Origin: Acidimicrobiales bacterium
GTDB lineage: Bacteria > Actinomycetota > Acidimicrobiia > Acidimicrobiales > MedAcidi-G1
NCBI GenBank assembly: GCA_029242745.1
Contig: JAQWTI010000012.1
Location: 1 to 64,000 of the forward strand
DNA length: 64,000 bases
Direction of reading: 5' to 3'
Shown here: positions 38,178-46,045 of the stretch, piece after piece
How the letters are laid out: each line of letters begins with the position of its first letter
Position numbering within the stretch: the first letter of the stretch is position 1
Translations under genes and position numbers: made by a program
Notes under the pieces: model-generated
Seen by the model: the letters and a program-made list of their open reading frames with translations, nothing else
What the model was told of the DNA's origin: nothing
Database searches by the model: none

Positions 38178-38195
38178 GGAACCGAAACCGGTTCC
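38178..38195 (+). promoter_or_regulatory. Palindrome cluster upstream of whiB
   Basis: GGAACCG-AAAC-CGGTTCC forms a 7-bp hairpin or a dyad operator. Just after it come GACCGGTC and GGTTAACC (38207-38224), so the 60 nt before the whiB start hold three small palindromes rich in ACCGG. They may bind regulators, possibly WhiB-family partners. Nothing more can be said from the sequence. Confidence 0.4.
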
Positions 38196-38244
38196 AGCGG
38201 CCGGATCGACCGGTCGGTTAACCGGTGAAAGGCGTAACAGCAAG

Positions 38245-38529
38245 ATGGGAATGATCGCAAAACCTGATCTAGACACGGAATGGAAGGACTCGTCGAACTG
38301 TCTTGGCGTGGATCCGGACCTGTTCTTTCCTGAGCGCGGGGCCAGCACTCGAGAGGCTAAGGAAGTGTGTCGGGGATGTGTCGTGAGGGAGGACTGTCTG
38401 GAGTACGCGCTGTTAAACGGTGAGAAGTTTGGCATCTGGGGTGGAATGAGCGAGCGAGAGCGTCGCCGTATCCGACGACAGCGTGCTTTGGAACGTCAAG
38501 CTGTTGCCCGAAGTGCTGAGGCTGTCTGA
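38245..38529 (+). CDS. WhiB-family iron-sulfur transcriptional regulator
   Basis: 94 residues with the actinobacterial WhiB signature: Cys19, Cys42, Cys45 and Cys51 (C-x22-CxxC-x5-C) that bind a [4Fe-4S] cluster, followed by GIWGG (64-68 region) and a basic tail RRRIRRQR that contacts DNA or sigma-A. WhiB proteins are confined to actinobacteria and their phages. The ATG at 38245 is close to a second ATG at 38251. It is followed by tatA and paired with another WhiB gene 760 nt downstream on the other strand. Confidence 0.95.
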   Translation: MGMIAKPDLDTEWKDSSNCLGVDPDLFFPERGASTREAKEVCRGCVVREDCLEYALLNGEKFGIWGGMSERERRRIRRQRALERQAVARSAEAV

Positions 38530-38611
38530 GCATTATTGCTGGTCAAGAACTGTTTTTGCCAGGACGTTCCTCGGTGGACCGAGTGCTGTGGCCAGTGGCT
38601 GAGACAGTGAG

Positions 38612-38617
38612 TAGAGT
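38612..38617 (+). promoter_or_regulatory. -10 box (TAGAGT) before tatA
   Basis: TAGAGT ends 6 nt before the tatA ATG, with no Shine-Dalgarno in between. A leaderless transcript is likely by analogy with the other sites in the window. Confidence 0.45.
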
Positions 38618-38623
38618 CGTGTT

Positions 38624-38812
38624 ATGAGCACTCTCGCATTTCTGGGTACCCAGGAGCTGGTTATCGTTGCGGTCATTGCATTGGTCTTGTTTGGTGGGAA
38701 CCAGATTCCAAAGTTGGCTCGCAACCTTGGTAAGGCCCAAAAAGAACTTCAAAAGGGGCTGGCTGAAGGTCAGGCGGAGGTTGATGCCGAGCCTGATACG
38801 GACAGTAGTTAA
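38624..38812 (+). CDS. tatA: Sec-independent protein translocase TatA
   Basis: 62-residue TatA of the twin-arginine translocation system. LGTQELVIVAVIALVLFG is the N-terminal helix that oligomerises to form the pore, GGNQIPKLARNLGKAQKELQKG is the amphipathic helix with the conserved FGGNQIPKLAR motif, and an acidic tail (DAEPDTDSS) ends it. No tatC is seen in the window. A leaderless-type box precedes the ATG. Confidence 0.95.
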   Translation: MSTLAFLGTQELVIVAVIALVLFGGNQIPKLARNLGKAQKELQKGLAEGQAEVDAEPDTDSS

Positions 38813-38884
38813 GGCTTAGAAGTTACTGAGCGGCCCGATGCTGGCCAGCTGGTGCCCATAAGGCCACCGGTACACTTCTCGCTC

Positions 38885-39160
38885 ATGACCAGTTTCTCTG
38901 ATGATCTCCCGCCCCAGCCACCGGTCGGCGACTTGAAGGTCGTCTATCTCGGCCCAGCCGCCCCCCACTGGGAGGTCCGGTCCAATTTTGGCGATCCACA
39001 CTTAATCGAGTCTTTTCGCGATCGGGTGCACGCTCGACTAATGCTGTTGCCGCCTCACGATCCCCAGTTCCGACGTAACCGGGAGCGAATCAACCGGGAT
39101 GCCGAGCGCGAGAACGTGCTTATCTCATGGGACCTCGGGTACGAAGAGGAAGAGATCTAG
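38885..39160 (+). CDS. Small hypothetical protein
   Basis: 91 residues, not recognised. The middle is mildly conserved-looking: VVYLGPAAPHWEVRSNFGDPHLIESF and RFRRNRERINRDAERENVLISWDLG in short form (NRERINRDAERENVLI), ending in an acidic EEEEI. TACACT (38871-38876) is 8 nt before the ATG, so the gene may be leaderless. No shadow gene in other frames is better supported. It sits between tatA and the hairpin cluster. Confidence 0.55.
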   Translation: MTSFSDDLPPQPPVGDLKVVYLGPAAPHWEVRSNFGDPHLIESFRDRVHARLMLLPPHDPQFRRNRERINRDAERENVLISWDLGYEEEEI

Positions 39161-39168
39161 GCGTGACA

Positions 39169-39279
39169 CGGTCCTAGTTGCCTCAATGGAGGCAACTAGG
39201 ACCGAAAACGACATCAGCCCCAACGCTTGGTTCGTCGGGGCTGATGCCGCAGTGAGGGGTGTGGAGGGGAACGCCCCTC
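39169..39279. terminator. Three hairpins between convergent genes
   Basis: 39169-39204 is a perfect 16-bp inverted repeat (CGGTCCTAGTTGCCTC, loop AATG). 39212-39246 is a perfect 10-bp stem (CATCAGCCCC/GGGGCTGATG) around a 15-nt loop. 39264-39279 is GAGGGG-AACG-CCCCTC. No long U tract follows either strand, so the first is an atypical terminator. The position between convergent genes supports bidirectional termination. Confidence 0.65.
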
Positions 39280-39292
39280 AGGGTTTGCTGCT

Positions 39293-39631
39293 TTAGGCTG
39301 CTATGGCGGTCAACTCGTTATTCCGAGCTGCTGTCCGGCGTGCGCGTAAAATTCTGCGGCGCTGGCGCTCGGAGCATCCACCCCAAACACCGTGTTCGAT
39401 TCGGTTGGCTAGCGCATAGTTCAGGCAGGGTTCAGTGATTTGGCAATCTGCACAGATCCGTTTGGCGAGTTCAACTCCAACACCGTCGTGGGGGAAGAAG
39501 ACGTCGGGGTCGCTGCCGGCGCATGCGCCGAGCGACATCCATGCAGATGCTGACCCCTCTGAATCTGAGGGGTTTCCTGTTGTGTGGAAAGCTTTTGGTT
39601 TGTGAGGTATTTCTAGAAGTTGGGTGTTCAT
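39293..39631 (-). CDS. WhiB-family iron-sulfur transcriptional regulator (second copy)
   Basis: 112 residues. Cys37, Cys60, Cys63 and Cys69 match the WhiB cluster motif, GVWGG is at 81-85, and Arg-rich RQRRRILRARR follows. A fifth Cys at 86 is extra. It carries about 30 residues before the WhiB core (TGNPSDSEGSASAWMSLGAC), unlike the first copy. The sequences of the two WhiBs differ clearly outside the motifs, so they are not a recent duplication. It is divergent from the phosphate transporter gene 357 nt away. Confidence 0.92.
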   Translation of the reverse strand: MNTQLLEIPHKPKAFHTTGNPSDSEGSASAWMSLGACAGSDPDVFFPHDGVGVELAKRICADCQITEPCLNYALANRIEHGVWGGCSERQRRRILRARRTAARNNELTAIAA

Positions 39632-39988
39632 GTCGGTTTATCACTCATTCCTTTGACTCGTAACGCGGCCCGAGTCGGTGGCCGCTCCGCCCAGGCGATC
39701 GCCCCGGACAACACAGTTCTCTCACATTGGACTTAAAACCTCCGTAAAGAGAAGATTTTGATTTACTTTGACGAGGTCAGCCGTAGCGGGCTAGTCGCCC
39801 CTCCCGCCCACTTCCAATATGAAGTGTCTGGTGGCTGAGCCAGTTACTTGAGGGAGTTTGTTTACCTTTTGTTTACCTAAAGGACAGGCAGCAGCAAGGA
39901 AGGAAATCTAAGTTACAACTGACTAGGTGGTTGGATATCTCTAATCCCGACCTTGTTAGCAACAGGAAAGGGCCAGCGTGGTTGCACA
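39632..39988. other. Intergenic region between whiB and the phosphate transporter
   Basis: 357 nt without a supported gene. It holds the promoters of two divergent genes. A direct repeat GTTTACC at 39860-39877 is described separately. The stretch 39735-39775 is A/T-rich (AAAGAGAAGATTTTGATTTAC), unlike the rest. I see no further repeat or RNA gene. Confidence 0.6.
39860..39877 (+). promoter_or_regulatory. PHO-box-like direct repeat (PhoP/RegX3 site)
   Basis: GTTTACC-TTTT-GTTTACC, two 7-nt cores in 11-nt spacing. Actinobacterial PhoP/RegX3 sites are direct 11-nt repeats with a GTTCACC-like core, so this fits one conserved pair with T for C at position 4. It lies 112 nt before the Na+/Pi cotransporter ATG, and a SenX3/RegX3-like pair is encoded 3 kb on. 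Confidence 0.65.
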
Positions 39989-41152
39989 ATGAGTGAATCT
40001 GCGAGTGAGTTGCCCTCCCTGAACCGGGTTGGTTCCCCTCAGAGGGAAATGCCCACGTTGGCTCGGGCTTTGCTCGTTGTAGCACTGTTGTATCTGTTTC
40101 TTACCGGTGTGGAGCTGCTCAGCGGTGGTTTCAAGACAATGGGTAAGGGTTTTGTCGATGGCCTCTTCGAAGGGGTCTCCAATCCATTGGCTGGCCTGTT
40201 CGTCGGCTTGTTGGCTACCGTGCTTGTGCAGTCTTCGTCAGTGTCGACATCGGTGATTGTCGGCCTAGTTGCCTCGGGGGTTGTCGGTTCTAGCGATGCC
40301 GTGCCGATGATCATGGGTGCCAACCTCGGTACAACGGTCACCAATACGCTCGCATCGCTTGGTCACGTGCGGCGTGATAATGAATTTCGTCGGGCATTTG
40401 CTGCAGCGACCGTCCACGATCTTTTCAACATTCTTGCTGTTGCTGTATTTCTCCCTATCGAACTTGCGACTGGTTACCTGTCAGAGACAGCTAGTTGGAT
40501 TACCGGGAAGGTGTTGGGGAGTTCTGGGGCGTCATTTAAGAGCCCCTTAAAGACGGCAGTGAAGAAACCAGCTGGCATCGTCAAAGACCTTTTGTCGGAC
40601 CTTGGTGCCCAGGGCAACTGGAAGGGGGGGTTGATGATAGTCATCGGCCTTGCCTTTATCTTCCTAGCGCTGGCCTTCATCACCCGAAACATGCGGCTCT
40701 TGGTTGCCGACCGGGTCGAGGCCGCCATCAACCGGGCGCTGAGCGCCGGATCAGGGATCGTTGCCATCATCTTGGGAACCATCATCACCATCTCGGTGCA
40801 GTCGTCTTCGATCACCACCTCGGTGCTCGTTCCTCTAGCTGCTTCTGGGGTATTGACCCTCGAAAACATTTATCCGGTGACCTTGGGAGCCAATGTGGGG
40901 ACCACGGTCACCGCCCTGCTGGCGTCATTGGCCACTGGCAACCCAGCGGCGGTCACTGTGGCCGTGGTTCACACCCTTTTCAACATAAGTGGGATCCTAG
41001 TTTTTTACCCTTTGAAGTCTCTCCGTCGTTTACCCATCCGGCTGGCCACAGGGCTCTCTGACCTCGCTGCGGAACGGCGCACCACTGCAATTGCTTACGC
41101 AGTGGGCATGTTTGTAGTCGTCCCCCTAGTCGGGGTGCTGCTTCTCCGATGA
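39989..41152 (+). CDS. Na+/Pi cotransporter family protein
   Basis: 387 residues, polytopic, of the NptA/Na-Pi cotransporter II family. Two QSSS repeats are the hallmark of the inverted topology (VLVQSSSVSTSVIVGL and VQSSSITTSVLVPLAASG), each with a following GANLGTTVTNTLASLG / GANVGTTVTALLASLA motif. It imports phosphate using the sodium gradient, an alternative to PstSCAB. Many family members carry a C-terminal PhoU domain; this one does not, and phoU follows as a separate gene. The ATG at 39989 follows AGGAAAGG and removes an extra 12 residues. A PHO-box-like repeat lies upstream. Confidence 0.9.
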   Translation: MSESASELPSLNRVGSPQREMPTLARALLVVALLYLFLTGVELLSGGFKTMGKGFVDGLFEGVSNPLAGLFVGLLATVLVQSSSVSTSVIVGLVASGVVGSSDAVPMIMGANLGTTVTNTLASLGHVRRDNEFRRAFAAATVHDLFNILAVAVFLPIELATGYLSETASWITGKVLGSSGASFKSPLKTAVKKPAGIVKDLLSDLGAQGNWKGGLMIVIGLAFIFLALAFITRNMRLLVADRVEAAINRALSAGSGIVAIILGTIITISVQSSSITTSVLVPLAASGVLTLENIYPVTLGANVGTTVTALLASLATGNPAAVTVAVVHTLFNISGILVFYPLKSLRRLPIRLATGLSDLAAERRTTAIAYAVGMFVVVPLVGVLLLR

Positions 41153-41243
41153 TGATGTGCACGATTATTCGCTTCTTTACCGTCCCCGATGCGCTTGTTG
41201 CTGCCGATACTGTCTCTATGGTCCAGTTAGGAGTCGTTACGCC

Positions 41244-41912
41244 ATGGTTATGAGTTTTTTTCGCCGCAATGATGACAGCGGCATAGATCGCATTGAGGCA
41301 CAGGTGCAGCGCATGGTCACCGACGCCCGGCATACCTTCGACTTAGCTATGAATGCCATCACCGGTGGCTCGGTGTCTTCTGTAGCTGAAGAAGTAAGGC
41401 GAACTGACCGCCAGATCAACATCACCGAGATGGAGATTCGGCGAGAGCTTGTTGTGCACTTTTCGGTTCACGCCGGTGGCGACGCCACTGAAATGCTTGT
41501 GTTCATGAACATGGTTAAAGACCTTGAACGCATCGGCGACTACAACAAGAATGTCTTCGACTTGGCTGAGGAAGGCGTGTCCTTTGCTGAAGCCGATGAC
41601 CTTGAACGAATTCTCGGATTTCGTGACGAAATCTCATCCCGAATTGCTCTGATGGGTGAGATCCTGACGGCCCGTGACGAGGAGCGGGCCAGGGCCTACA
41701 TCGCCCGAGGTGACGAACTCCGCCAAGAGTTCGATGCCCTAGTCGCCGACCTAGTTCACTCCACCGAGCCCGGCCTGCACGCCGTGCCTCGTGCTCTGCT
41801 CTACCGTTTCTTAAAGCGGATCACTGCCCACAGTTTGAACGTAGTGACCGCTGTGGTTATGCCCGTCGACCGCCTTGATTACTTCGACGAGGATAGTGAT
41901 ACCCGTATCTGA
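41244..41912 (+). CDS. phoU: PhoU-family phosphate regulator
   Basis: 222 residues, helical, with PhoU-like repeats; one conserved segment is FMNMVKDLERIGDYNKNVFDLA (shown as MVKDLERIGDY), the metal-binding ExxxD type. It would restrain phosphate uptake and modulate the sensor kinase when phosphate is abundant. The ATG at 41244 follows TAGGAG at 41229; the frame extends upstream to 41157 without evident similarity. It follows the transporter with a 91-nt gap. Confidence 0.85.
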   Translation: MVMSFFRRNDDSGIDRIEAQVQRMVTDARHTFDLAMNAITGGSVSSVAEEVRRTDRQINITEMEIRRELVVHFSVHAGGDATEMLVFMNMVKDLERIGDYNKNVFDLAEEGVSFAEADDLERILGFRDEISSRIALMGEILTARDEERARAYIARGDELRQEFDALVADLVHSTEPGLHAVPRALLYRFLKRITAHSLNVVTAVVMPVDRLDYFDEDSDTRI

Positions 41913-41975
41913 GTGTGGTTCAGTTCTTTTCTGAGGGTGCGGTGACCGAGCGTCCTAACTGGTGGTGTCAGCCCC

Positions 41976-41981
41976 TAGGGT
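41976..41981 (+). promoter_or_regulatory. -10 box (TAGGGT) before surE
   Basis: TAGGGT ends 6 nt before the surE GTG. No Shine-Dalgarno sequence separates them. Same layout as the other leaderless-type starts. Confidence 0.4.
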
Positions 41982-41987
41982 CAGAGT

Positions 41988-42779
41988 GTGCGGGTCTTAG
42001 TCACCAACGATGATGGAATCTCCTCACCCGGTCTACACGCGCTGGCTGCCGTTGTGGCGGCAGAGGGGCACGAACCAGTAATCGCAGCGCCCTCAAGCGA
42101 CTGGAGTGGGGCCTCGGCATGTCTCGGCCCCCTCGACGATCCTGATCGTGTACGAGTTGAACGAGTGGATGTAGGTGGTTTGTCGGCTATTGGATACGCC
42201 GTGGGAGCGCCACCGGCGCTGATCACGATGCTGGCTGACCTGGGTGGTTTTGGCCCTCCCCCAGATTTAGTGGTGGCGGGCATTAATCGTGGTCTGAATA
42301 CCGGACGTTCAACCTTGTTTTCAGGAACGATTGGCGCAATTCTAGCCGGCGAGCGATTCGGGCTGTCTGGTATGGCAGTCAGTGCTGACGTTCAGGTCAC
42401 CGGCACCACTGGTGCAGATGAACCAGTCCACTGGGAAACCGCTGCTGCAGTGGCTAAGACAGTCCTACCATGGTTGCTCTCCGCCCCGAGCCGCACGCTG
42501 CTAAATCTGAATGTTCCTGACCTAGCCCTGGCCGAGATACAGGGCATCCGGTGGGCTGGCTTAGCCCCGGTGGGTGGAGTTCGGACGGTAATCACAGGGC
42601 ATGACCCGACTGGCTTGAACCTTGACCTAGTAGTCAATGAGGAGCCGATGCCTAACAACTCTGATACAGCGCTAGTGCGCTCCGGTTGGACGACAGTGAC
42701 CCCGCTGGTGCCAACCAGTGCAGCCGAGTTGCCTCTGCCTGTCGACAAGTGGGAACAGGCGCTCGGGCTGGGAGACTGA
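41988..42779 (+). CDS. surE: 5'/3'-nucleotidase SurE
   Basis: Metal-dependent phosphatase acting on nucleoside 5'- and 3'-monophosphates. 263 residues. MRVLVTNDDGISSPGLHALA holds the two metal-binding Asp residues, APSSDWSGASACL is the substrate loop, and DLVVAGINRGLNTGRSTLFSGTIGAILAG is the conserved core with the metal-binding Asn and the Ser/Thr loop. Its position between phoU and the kinase may link it to phosphate scavenging. Start GTG at 41988. Confidence 0.94.
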   Translation: MRVLVTNDDGISSPGLHALAAVVAAEGHEPVIAAPSSDWSGASACLGPLDDPDRVRVERVDVGGLSAIGYAVGAPPALITMLADLGGFGPPPDLVVAGINRGLNTGRSTLFSGTIGAILAGERFGLSGMAVSADVQVTGTTGADEPVHWETAAAVAKTVLPWLLSAPSRTLLNLNVPDLALAEIQGIRWAGLAPVGGVRTVITGHDPTGLNLDLVVNEEPMPNNSDTALVRSGWTTVTPLVPTSAAELPLPVDKWEQALGLGD

Positions 42780-42783
42780 CCCT

Positions 42784-43917
42784 GTGGGTATCGCCGGTCG
42801 TCGACGACGTGCGGATTTTTTTAAGTACCGCGCCGCTTCTTCTGACCAGTTGCCAGGTCGGCGGGTGGCGTCTGAGTTGGGTGTAACCACATCGGGCCCT
42901 ACAAGTGCTGAGGCTCTTGACATGCTGTCGACTGGGATCGTGTTGGCCGACCGGACCGGGCAGATGGTCCGACGAAACGCAGCCGCTGATGCTCTTGTTG
43001 ACTCGTGGGACGATGGGGTTGTGGGCCGGCGAGTGCTGGAGCGGCTCAGTGATGCGGTACGGCCCGGCGCCAGCGCGACCATCGAGCAGGTCCGAACCCC
43101 AGGGGTTCAGCCGCGGGTTTACGAGGTGACTGTCCGGCCAGTAGGTGTTGGGTCACCCATTGGGCAGACCAGTAATGGGGCAGTGGCTCTGTTCGATGAC
43201 ATTACAGAGAGGGTTCGAGTCGAGGCGGTCCGACGAGATTTTGTAGCCAATGTAAGTCACGAACTCAAGACACCGGTTGGAGCGATCAGCCTGCTAGCAG
43301 AGGCGCTGGAGGGCGAACGAGATCTGGAAGTGGTGGAACGGCTTACCGGTCGTATCGGGAACGAAGCCCGACGTGTTTCTGATTTGGTGGAGGATCTTCT
43401 GGATCTACGGTCCATCGAGGAGGGTGATGTCGGAGGGGCCACCACTGTGGACCTAGTTGAGGTCGCTGCCGAGGTCCTCGAACGAGTTCAGCCGTTGGCT
43501 CAGAGGCGGGGCGTTTCTATGGAGGCCGGACTTCCTGCAGTGGCCCGAGTTATTGGGAACCATGCTCAGTTGCTGAGTCTGTTACGGAACTTGTTAGAGA
43601 ACGGCGTGAAGTACTCGGATGCTGGTGGCTCGGTACAACTTGATATTGCTAAAAATGGGGATGAGATGGTGGTACGTGTAGCCGACCGAGGAATAGGGAT
43701 TCCTCAGCGCGACCACGATCGAGTCTTCGAGCGTTTTTACAGGGTGGATCGGGCGCGAGCCCGAGACACTGGCGGCTCTGGTTTGGGCCTGTCGATTGTT
43801 CGCAACGTCGTGCAGGGACATCGAGGCAGCGTGGAACTTGCATCCCAGGAGGGGGAGGGGACAACCGTGACGGTACGTCTCCCAGTAGGGCTAGTGCCGC
43901 TAGGGGCGGACCTTTGA
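42784..43917 (+). CDS. SenX3/PhoR-like sensor histidine kinase without membrane helices
   Basis: 377 residues: a PAS-like domain (about 45-140), HisKA with the phosphorylated His159 in NVSHELKTPVGAIS, and an ATPase domain with NLLENGVKYSD, DRGIGIPQRDHDRVFERFYRVD and GGSGLGLSIV. Like SenX3 it would respond to phosphate status, by context beside phoU and the RegX3-like gene. Known SenX3 proteins have two N-terminal membrane helices; here the N-terminus (GIAGRRRRADFFKYRAASSDQ) has none. The GTG at 42784 begins just after surE; the frame extends to 42718 inside surE. The stop overlaps the regulator's TTG start. Confidence 0.88.
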   Translation: MGIAGRRRRADFFKYRAASSDQLPGRRVASELGVTTSGPTSAEALDMLSTGIVLADRTGQMVRRNAAADALVDSWDDGVVGRRVLERLSDAVRPGASATIEQVRTPGVQPRVYEVTVRPVGVGSPIGQTSNGAVALFDDITERVRVEAVRRDFVANVSHELKTPVGAISLLAEALEGERDLEVVERLTGRIGNEARRVSDLVEDLLDLRSIEEGDVGGATTVDLVEVAAEVLERVQPLAQRRGVSMEAGLPAVARVIGNHAQLLSLLRNLLENGVKYSDAGGSVQLDIAKNGDEMVVRVADRGIGIPQRDHDRVFERFYRVDRARARDTGGSGLGLSIVRNVVQGHRGSVELASQEGEGTTVTVRLPVGLVPLGADL

Positions 43918-44654
43918 GTGCTGTTCGCGTCCTCGTTGTCGAAGACGAGGCTTCATTCGCTGATGCCCTGCAGGTTGGTTTGGCTCGCGAGGGGTTCGAG
44001 GTCAATGTGGTGCACGACGGAGCTGCAGCACTCGAGGCTTTTGACCGCTGCCCTGTTGACTTGGTTTTGTTAGATCTGATGCTTCCAAAGTTGTCGGGCG
44101 TTGACGTGTGCAGGGAGATTCGAACAAAGTCCACGGTGCCGATCATCATGGTTACAGCGCGCAGCGAAGAGATCGACACAGTCGTTGGTCTGGAGGTAGG
44201 AGCAGATGACTATGTGACCAAGCCTTACCGGTTGCGCGAGTTGGTGGCTCGGATGCGGGCTGTTCTGCGTCGCGTCGATACGCCATCGTCCCTACCTGAT
44301 AGTGAAGGCCCTGTGGGGATAGATGAAGACGTGCCAAACGCTGGAAGGGTGCAGGTGGGCAACGTTGTGGTCGATCGTGATCGGCACGAAGTCATCGTGG
44401 AAGGTGCAGTAGTGCCTATTCCGCTTCGAGAGTTTGAACTACTGGCCTTTCTTATGGAAAACGCTGGCCGTGTGCTGACCAGGGACGTACTTATCGACCA
44501 CATCTGGGGTTACGACTACGTGGGTGACACCAAGACCCTTGACGTCCACATGAAGCGGATTCGAACACGCGTTGAGAAAGATCCTAAGAACCCAAACTTG
44601 ATCGTGACCGTTCGAGGGGTTGGTTATAAGGTTGAACGTTTGACACCATCCTAA
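43914..44654 (+). CDS. RegX3/PhoB-like OmpR-family response regulator
   Basis: 246 residues. The receiver domain has the phosphoacceptor Asp54 in VDLVLLDLMLPK and the acidic pair in VEDEASF (10-12), with Thr and Lys in IIMVTAR and DYVTKPY. The C-terminal winged helix (HLLREFELLAFLMENAGRVLTRD in part: LREFELLAFLMENAG) and VHMKRIRTRVEKDPKNPNLI are OmpR-type. The TTG start overlaps the kinase stop, so the pair is co-translated. It is the likely reader of the PHO-box-like repeat before the transporter. Confidence 0.92.
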   Translation: MSAVRVLVVEDEASFADALQVGLAREGFEVNVVHDGAAALEAFDRCPVDLVLLDLMLPKLSGVDVCREIRTKSTVPIIMVTARSEEIDTVVGLEVGADDYVTKPYRLRELVARMRAVLRRVDTPSSLPDSEGPVGIDEDVPNAGRVQVGNVVVDRDRHEVIVEGAVVPIPLREFELLAFLMENAGRVLTRDVLIDHIWGYDYVGDTKTLDVHMKRIRTRVEKDPKNPNLIVTVRGVGYKVERLTPS

Positions 44655-45994
44655 TGAGTAACAGCAGATCCCAGTCCAGACACCCAGTTGGCCCGTTTAC
44701 TCGGTTTGGCCGTACCCATGGTTTGGGAGCCATGTCAGACGCCATGTTGGCGGTAGCTCTCGCAGGTTCAATATTTTTTTCTATTGACCCTGGTGCAGCC
44801 CGCTGGCGGGTTGCGTTGTATCTGCTGCTGACTATTGCCCCATTTGCTGTGGTTACCCCGCTACTTGGTCCGCTGGTCGACCGGGTCCGGGGCGGGCGTC
44901 GGGGAATGATCGTGACCACGATCGTGGCCCGGTTACTGATTGCATGGCAGATGATTGAGCACATTGATGGGCTGCTTCTGTTCCCTCTGGCCTTTGGACT
45001 TTTGGTCATGCAGAAGACGTACTCGATTGCCAAGAGCGCAGTGGTTCCTTCGTTGGTCCGTAATCAACTGCAACTGGTAGAGGCCAACGCCAAACTGGCC
45101 ATGCTTAGTTCTGTGTGTTCGATGGTCGGTGCTGGCATCGGTGGTCTTGCACTACTTGTTAGTTCGTCCTCGCCTGCTGTGGTCGCAGTATTTGGATACG
45201 GCTTAACCTTGGTGGCGGCTATTCAGGTTCCTAAGGTCATGGTGGCTTCAACGCCTCCGTCGGCGGGTGAGCGAGCCGTCCTGCGCCAGCGAGGGATTCT
45301 CACTGCATCGTTGGCCATCGGGTTGCTGCGGTCAATAGTTGGTTTCACCTCTTTTTTACTTGCCTTCGAGTTCCGGGGCGGAGGAGACGGGGTGTCTATC
45401 GAAGTGGTCGGCAGGGCAGCTGGAGCTGGGTCTGGGGTAGTCCGGGGTGAATCGGTACTGGCAGCTGCGCCGGCGCCGGTTTGGCATTTTGGTTTAGTGC
45501 TGGGCTCGGTGGGCTTAGGGGCTTTCTTAGCTGCCCAGTTTGCTCCCATCTTGCGTCGACGTCTTCTGGAGGAGCGAATTATTCGCGGGGTGTTATTTGT
45601 GGGCGTGACGTTGGCTGGTCTTTCCGTTTGGGTGGGAGAACTGTGGGGAGCGGTACTGATTGGCGGCACAGTTGCCATGTGTAGTGGAACTGCCAAACTG
45701 GCCTTTGACTCACTAGTTCAACGTGACGCTCCGGGCGCCAATCACGGCCGGTCGTTCGCAAAGTTTGAGGGACGTTTTCAACTGGCATGGGCCATTGGGG
45801 CCTTCCTTGCGGTGTTTTTGCCGCTACCAGTCGAGGTGGGTTACCTTTTCATTGCTGCACTTTTCGCTGCGGCACTCACGTGGTTTGGCTTGGCAACACC
45901 GCCTATTCCTCGAATCCAGACCCCCGAGGAACCAGATCGGTCAGATGGCCAGTTTGGTTTCTGGGGTCGTAGTGAACTCGACGAGGGGAACTAA
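44654..45994 (+). CDS. MFS-family transporter
   Basis: 446 residues, about ten to twelve hydrophobic segments with the MFS pattern: VALYLLLTIAPFAVVTPLLGPLVDR near 55-78 (motif A-like PLVDRVRGGRRGM) and a second half from about 205. The substrate is unknown. The ATG overlaps the TAA of the regulator (TAATG), so it belongs to the phosphate-island operon by position. A Ser/Arg-rich start (MSNSRSQSRHPVG) precedes the first helix. It is convergent with the DUF2342 protease. Confidence 0.8.
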   Translation: MSNSRSQSRHPVGPFTRFGRTHGLGAMSDAMLAVALAGSIFFSIDPGAARWRVALYLLLTIAPFAVVTPLLGPLVDRVRGGRRGMIVTTIVARLLIAWQMIEHIDGLLLFPLAFGLLVMQKTYSIAKSAVVPSLVRNQLQLVEANAKLAMLSSVCSMVGAGIGGLALLVSSSSPAVVAVFGYGLTLVAAIQVPKVMVASTPPSAGERAVLRQRGILTASLAIGLLRSIVGFTSFLLAFEFRGGGDGVSIEVVGRAAGAGSGVVRGESVLAAAPAPVWHFGLVLGSVGLGAFLAAQFAPILRRRLLEERIIRGVLFVGVTLAGLSVWVGELWGAVLIGGTVAMCSGTAKLAFDSLVQRDAPGANHGRSFAKFEGRFQLAWAIGAFLAVFLPLPVEVGYLFIAALFAAALTWFGLATPPIPRIQTPEEPDRSDGQFGFWGRSELDEGN

Positions 45995-46045
45995 TAAAGG
46001 GGCGGAAGTTGGTCCTCGGTGTTGAGGCCCCAGGTTCCGGTGCCT

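Noticed and set aside
38091-38435. Minus-strand frame of 114 aa overlapping whiB
   Set aside because: Overlaps the certain whiB gene and has low-complexity composition; no support.
39632-39650. Six-codon leader ORF overlapping the start of the second whiB
   Set aside because: The short frame ending in ATGA before whiB exists, but no ribosome binding site at a proper distance supports its translation.
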